DNA of 64,000 nucleotides from the NCBI GenBank assembly GCA_023374025.1, contig SIJG01000184.1, forward strand, positions 91,506-155,505. The letters are read 5' to 3'. The notes below the pieces were generated by a model. It was not told the origin of the DNA and ran no database searches. It saw only the letters and a program-made list of their open reading frames with translations. Both the position numbers and the translations under genes were made by a program. The number at the start of each line of letters is the position of its first letter. The stretch's first letter is position 1. The DNA is from Heterodera schachtii. Its lineage: Eukaryota > Nematoda > Chromadorea > Rhabditida > Heteroderidae. Below, one piece after another: positions 58,545 to 64,000 of this stretch.

Positions 58545-59582
58545 GAGAAAGACAAATTAGAAAGAGGAACAGAAAGAGGAAGAGTTAGGAGTAACGGAAA
58601 GAGGAAGAGTAACAGAAAATGGAACAGAAAGAGGAAGTGAAAGATAAAGAGGAACAGAAACAGAGAGACGAACAGAAAGAGGAACAGAAAGATAAAGAGG
58701 AAGGAAAAGATAAAGAGGAAGAGAAAGAGAACGAGGAAGGGAAAAAGGAAGAGTAACAGAAAGAGGAAGAGAAGGAGTAAGGGAAATAGGAAGATGAACA
58801 GAAACAAGAACAGAAAGAGGAAGAGTAAGTGGAAAGAAAAGAGGAAGAGGAACGGAAAGATAAAGAGGAAGGAAAAGATAAAGAGGAAGGAAAAGATAAA
58901 GAGAAAGAGGAAGGGAAAGAGGAAGAGTAACAGAAAGTGGAACAGAAAGAGGAAGTGAAAGATAAAGAGGAACAGAAACAGAAAGCCGAACAAAAAGAGG
59001 AACAGAAACAGAAAGAGGAAAATAAAGAGGAACAGAAACAGAAAGAGGAAGGAAAAGATAAAGAGGAAGGAAAAGATAAAGAGGAAGGAAAAGAGGAAGA
59101 GTAACAGAAAGAGGAAGAGAAGGAGTAAGGGAAATAGGAAGATGAACAGAAACAAGAACAGAAAGAGGAAGAGTAAGTGGAAGGAAAAGAGGAAGAGAGC
59201 GAGGAAGGAAGAGGAAGATAAACAGAAATAGGCAGAGAAAGAGGAAGGAAAACGGGGAGAGGAATAGAAAGAGAAACAGAAAGTGGAAGGAAGAAAAAGA
59301 AGAAGAGAAAGCGGAAGGAAAGAGGAAGGAAAAGAGGAACAGAAAGAGGAAGAGGAACAGAACGAGCAAGGAAGAGGAAGAGTAACAGAAAGTGGAACAG
59401 AAATAAGAAGAAAAAGAGGAAGAGTAAGGGGAAGAAGAGAGGCAGAAGAGAAAGAGGAACAGAGACAGGAACAGAAAGTGGAAGAGAAAGAGGAAGGAAA
59501 AGAGGTAGGGAAAGAGGAAGAGTAAGGGGAAGAAGAGAGGCAGGAAAAGAGGATGTGGAACAGAAAGTTTGAAGAGAAAGTG
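58545..59582. repeat. 1-kb polypurine minisatellite
   Basis: Almost uninterrupted purines on the plus strand are built from variants of GAGGAA, CAGAAA and GATAAA blocks (for example GAAAGAGGAACA). C and T appear mainly at regular places such as AACAG, GATAA and AGTAA. A block around 58753-58833 recurs at 59101-59181, 348 bp later, showing a larger internal duplication. Both minus-strand open frames here (up to 270 codons) are Leu/Phe/Pro strings produced by the repeat and are not accepted as genes. Confidence 0.9.
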
Positions 59583-62500
59583 GTCTATTTATTTATTTAT
59601 ATTTTAAAAATTATATATTTATTTTATTTTTGTAATCTTTAATAGTAATTAATTGTTTAATGATAATATTAATATTTATATTAAATAACAAATTATATGC
59701 TTAATATTATACAGAAATTTTATGGTAAAAACATATATTTTTTAGTATTTATTATTGAATTTATGTAATTTAATTTTCTATAATCAAATAAATTTTTTTT
59801 TAGTTTTAAGAAGAAATAATTATTTGTAGCACAATCATCATGATCTGGCTACTAGATTACCATCTGCGTCTTCTTCGGATGTGCTTACTAATAATCTTTA
59901 AAAATTTAAAATAAAATCGCAAGAAAAAACAGAATAATATTTTTATTTTATTTTAGAAAATTTTTTTTCATTCTCCATTCGTTATTATTATATTTTTAAT
60001 AATTAATTTTTTATATTGTATATTTATTTTTATATTCGTATTTTATTAACTTCGCTTATTTATGATTAATATTTTAATTTTGTACAGATTTTGTAGTTGA
60101 ATAATACCATGACAATAGGGTGTTATATCAATTACTGGTTGATTTTATAATTATTGTATATTCATTAAAATAATAATTAATTCCGAAATTAAGCATTAAT
60201 AAGTAGGTTGAAGCATTGTAGAAAGGCTAGCCATTCGGTCACAAAAAAAAGAATTATTTCTTTTTAATATTTTTTTACATTAGACAATTTGGTTTGTGAA
60301 TTCATTGTAAATATTTATTTAAATATTAATTATCGTAGTGCCGGAAAATTATGAGACGTACATTTTACATTGACCGTTACATAATATTGTTTATTATTTT
60401 CTTTTCTTCATCTTGAATTTATTTTTTAAATCTAATAACAAAACTTTATTTTGTTTTTCTATTTATTATTTTTTAATTATTTGAAGTTCCTTTTTAATAA
60501 TAAATAAATAATGGAAAAAATTAAAAAAAAACTTAAGTGCATAAAGCTGGAGCTCAATTTAGTTTGACCGCTTTCTTTATTTAATAAGTGTTTTTCTTTA
60601 TATTAATTTTTGTTAGTTAGTTTTCATATTTATGTAAAATTTATTACATTTATTGATTGCACATATTAAAAATTACTTAATTAAATTATATTTTGATTAA
60701 TTTTTCGTGAAATATTATGTGGCCGCGAGTATAGCTCGTTGGTTTTTTTAAGAAATTACTTCATTTTTTCATGATTTACTCCATTTTTTCAAACTAATCT
60801 TTATTATGTTTATTTACATTTTCAAATTAGAAAATTATAATATTTATTTATGAATTTATAATTTTATTTAAGCATTATTATTAGTAATTTCTATAAGTAT
60901 TCTAAGTAACGAAAAATAATTTAATTTTTTATATAATTTTTGTTTTGACTTTTAATACATTATAATTAATATAAAATGATTTTATCTTGCATTGCCATCT
61001 TGTTAATGCACATGATTTTTCACTATATCAGCATACTTTGAAAATTAATTTTACTATAACTTTATCTTTAGGTAAATTTTCAATGATTTAACATATATTA
61101 TATTTTTGAGATTAGATTTGTTAAAAAAGTTTTAATTTAATTGTAATAATTTTTAATGATGATTATTTATTGATTTTAAATCATTTAAGCACATAATAGC
61201 GTGTTATATCAGTTACTGGCTGATTTATAATTATTGTTTTATACATTAAAATAGTAAATAATTCTCAAATTATGCATTAATAAGTAGGCCTGGAAAATTT
61301 AGCTAAATACAGATAAGCGCGAAAAAAGCTTTTCCACATGGTTTGTGTCTACAAAATTATACAAAAAATGAATAAAATCAAAAAATATACCCATAAGAAC
61401 CGACCAAAAATTTTTTCAAAACTAAATCCCTAAGAATTGGAAAATTTTCTTAAAAATTTATCTCCAAAATTTTTTTAATATTGACAAATTTTTTATATTA
61501 AAAAATTTAAATATTTAAATTATTCGTTTACAAAGAAATAAAACAAAATTTTTCCTTTTGAGCTTTTTTGTACCTATTTAAATACTTATTGACGCGATGA
61601 CATTTTTTTTGATCAAGAAATTTTTGCGCAACTTTACACGGAATAAGGTTAGATGTTGCGAAAAATGATTAAAACAATTTTTATAGTTTAGAAAAAAAAT
61701 ATATATATTGTAATTTTTCTTTAGTCAAAATGATGGCAAATTTATATAGATTTTCCGAGTGACGGGTTGTGAAGTTGTCTTCGTTATGAAATAATATGTG
61801 CTAAAAATTGTTCTATAATACTTTTTTATATATTATTTTTCTGTTATTGGTTTAATCTATGGTTTTTAAAAAAAATTTCATTTTAAATTGTAGAAAATCT
61901 AATCTCACAGTAAAAATTTTCATGGCATGAGATATTTTTTTTACTTGCATTGAGCTCATACTAGCTCACGCAGCGTGTCAACTCCTGAACGTTTCTGTCG
62001 TGTTATTTTATATTCTTATTATTATAGAAATTAAATTATAAAATTATTGTTATTTCAATATCCAAGTTTGAAATTTAATAAAATAATAAAATATTTGAAA
62101 AATTATAGTTTGTAAATATTTTATAAAACTATTGGGTTTATATTTTTATATTAATTCACCTAAATTTATAATTATTGGTAATTTCAAGATTACTAATCTG
62201 AATATTTTATAAAAAGGTATATATATTGTTGATAAAAAAGAAAAAATTTTATTTTATCAATTAAATCTTTTTTTATTGTTGCATATTTTATTGTCTTATA
62301 AAACTCCAAATATTAATTATAAAAGCTTTTTTGCAATATATTTTTCTAGATATTAGAATTTATTTATTTTTACGAATTATTTAATTTTCATATTACTCAA
62401 ATTTGGTGATATTATTTTTTGGTATGAAAATATTCATTAAATTCGGTGAAAAAGAGCAATTGATGAAATTCCGCATTGATACAAGAATAATAATATGTTC

Positions 62501-64000
62501 TTTTTGCTTATATGTGCTTATTATAATTGATTTCCAAAAATATTTTTATTCATTATATAAGTTTTTAAAATAATTATCTATTGCTTGATATTCTTCATGA
62601 ATTTTAAGTTTAATTTGTTGTTTTGTAAATGACAACTATAATATTTAAATTGTATTTCATATCACGCAAATTGACTTTTACTCATTGCTATTTTGTTTTT
62701 ATAATTTTGCAACTTCTTAATGATTTAAATAATACTGTAAAAATAATCTGTTTACATAATTTATTAAATTATTTAATATCACAGCAAATAAATGAATCTA
62801 TTTTTAAAAAGTTTTCAACAAAATTTTTGGTTTATTTTTTATTTCTTTCATCAATCTACTGCTTAATATAAATAAACTCAACTTTCTTAGTTCTTCTGTT
62901 TTTATTTTTAGTTTGTTAAGAATTGTTTTTGTGTTATTTTGTTTTTTATACGTTTTGTTTTTTTTGACTAAAAAATTTATTTTGGATTTAATTGTATTCT
63001 TTAAAATATATATTAAAAAGCACATTATTTTTTATCCTATCTAATTTCTTTCATTTTAAAAAATTAACACATTATAGTTATAATGACTCAATTTCCATTA
63101 ATAAATAATTTTTAAACAAAAATAAATTAGATCGAAGAAAAAAAGTATATAATAAAATTACATTCTCTAAAAAAATATCAATAAAAACATAATTTATTTT
63201 AAATTTAAATTTTTATTTAGATAAGAAATATATTTTTTAATGTTTGGTCATGTTTAGCTGATAAAAAAAATTTTTGAAACCTAAAACGAAAAATAATATA
63301 TAAATAGATTTTTGCCCTGCCTATTTAAAATATGTATTTACAATAGTATAATTATTTTTTTGAGTATATTTGATTTGATTTTTTGGTATTATTAAATTCT
63401 TTTCAATTTTTCTATTAATTTTTATTTTCATTTTTTTCCTTTTTTAAATGCTCTTTTGAGTTCTGAAAGAGAATAGATATTGTCTTTTATTTCTAATGCG
63501 ATTTATTTTTATTAGATAAATTTTAAAATACAATATTCTTATTTTTTTGTCAAGTCCTCTCGGATTTTGTAGAATAGCGCTCAACAAATCGCTATTTATC
63601 GGTTATTCTAGTCACAGTTGTGCAATTTCCTTAAGAATAAATTTGGTCGATGCGTACGCGCTAAAAAGAATGTTTTATTTAGTAAATTAATTAATTAGCT
63701 ATAATTAATGCTTCACAGTCTATTTTTTTTAAATTTTTATAATTTTATTTTTTATTTGTTTAAAATAACCCAAATTCTTTCGATTCTAACAAAAATAAAC
63801 CAATTTTACGTAAACGTATGTAATTGTTCCGTCTATTCATTTGAACAATTATATTATTTTTATTTTTTTTATTATACATTAATTTAAAAAAATATAAAAA
63901 TTGATTTATGTTTATTTTTAATTTGCTTTGCATCTATTAATCGTTCTTTTTGTATATAAATAATCATATCAGTTACATTCATTTTTTTGCATAATTGACG
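59583..64000. other. AT-rich DNA with a short direct repeat
   Basis: It is AT-rich. A roughly 100-bp diverged direct repeat (60117-60218 and 61198-61298) is listed separately. A small higher-GC patch at 59827-59900 is open on the minus strand for about 20 codons but cannot be assigned. A further patch near 63555-63665 is unassigned. No RNA gene is supported. Confidence 0.5.
60117..61298. repeat. Pair of diverged direct repeats of about 100 bp
   Basis: GTGTTATATCAATTACTGGT at 60120 and GTGTTATATCAGTTACTGGC at 61201 start two parallel segments that both end in TTAATAAGTAGG near 60210 and 61290. They are about 1080 bp apart. They may be members of a small dispersed repeat family. Confidence 0.65.

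Noticed and set aside
58418..59369. Long minus-strand open frames of 245 and 270 codons (Leu/Phe/Pro-rich)
   Set aside because: They are readings of the polypurine minisatellite in two frames; composition is dictated by the repeat and no domain is present.
59827..59900. Minus-strand exon-like patch (STSEEDADGNLVARS)
   Set aside because: About 20 codons only; too short to support a gene.

Overview
The window is eukaryotic, extremely AT-rich and essentially a gene desert. Long A/T-rich stretches with dense stop codons in all frames are broken only by mobile elements, tandem repeats and a few short islands of higher GC. The two LTR elements have pol/gag sequences of metazoan Ty3/gypsy type, similar in style to the K02A2.6-like polyproteins of nematodes. 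A nematode source is the best guess, but it is inference: no rRNA, SL RNA or recognisable host gene is present to prove it.

The clearest object is a complete Ty3/gypsy LTR retrotransposon on the minus strand (26440-31380). It has 5-bp target duplications (TAAAT), 234/236-bp LTRs, a candidate primer-binding site, a polypurine tract, gag with two CCHC knuckles, protease, reverse transcriptase, RNase H and integrase with an intact D,D-35-E. Its coding region has four frame breaks and one in-frame TGA. The two LTRs differ only by two single-base indels, so this is either a very young copy or a consensus with indel errors. Its 5' leader carries eight hairpins with a shared design (pentaloop, short upper stem, one unpaired base always on the same arm) whose arms change together. 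A second, truncated Ty3/gypsy element (41513-42646, plus strand: LTR, leader, broken gag) has leader hairpins of similar shape. This shared leader architecture is the most interesting signal in the window.

Other mobile or repeated DNA: a 181-bp hAT-type MITE with an 8-bp target duplication (16681-16861); a fold-back element built of GCGCC sub-repeats (13501-14098); a second fold-back element with palindromic sub-repeats (35485-35934); a 710-bp sequence present twice in inverted orientation 42 kb apart (14106-14815 and 56648-57361); a local 400-450-bp direct duplication flanking an array of GTCGAAAAGTCC units (48603-49882); a 44-45-bp satellite organised into a 178-bp four-monomer higher-order repeat (38658-39271); a tRNA-like Pol III promoter, probably a SINE head (58218-58310); and a 1-kb polypurine minisatellite (58545-59582).

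Layout: 1-13500 is AT-rich DNA without a supported gene. 13501-16861 is a cluster of repeats. 16870-26434 is empty apart from small repeats and a GC island near 25.7 kb. 26440-31380 is the full retrotransposon. 31386-41512 holds the fold-back element and the satellite. 41513-42862 holds the second retroelement fragment and a structured GC-rich island of unknown identity. 42863-64000 is AT-rich with the duplications, the tRNA-like unit and the polypurine array. A few open frames could be exons but none is recognised. The retroelement gene products would act together in one replication cycle (Gag shell and RNA packaging, protease maturation, RT/RNase H copying, integrase insertion), though this copy as written cannot express an unbroken Gag-Pol.
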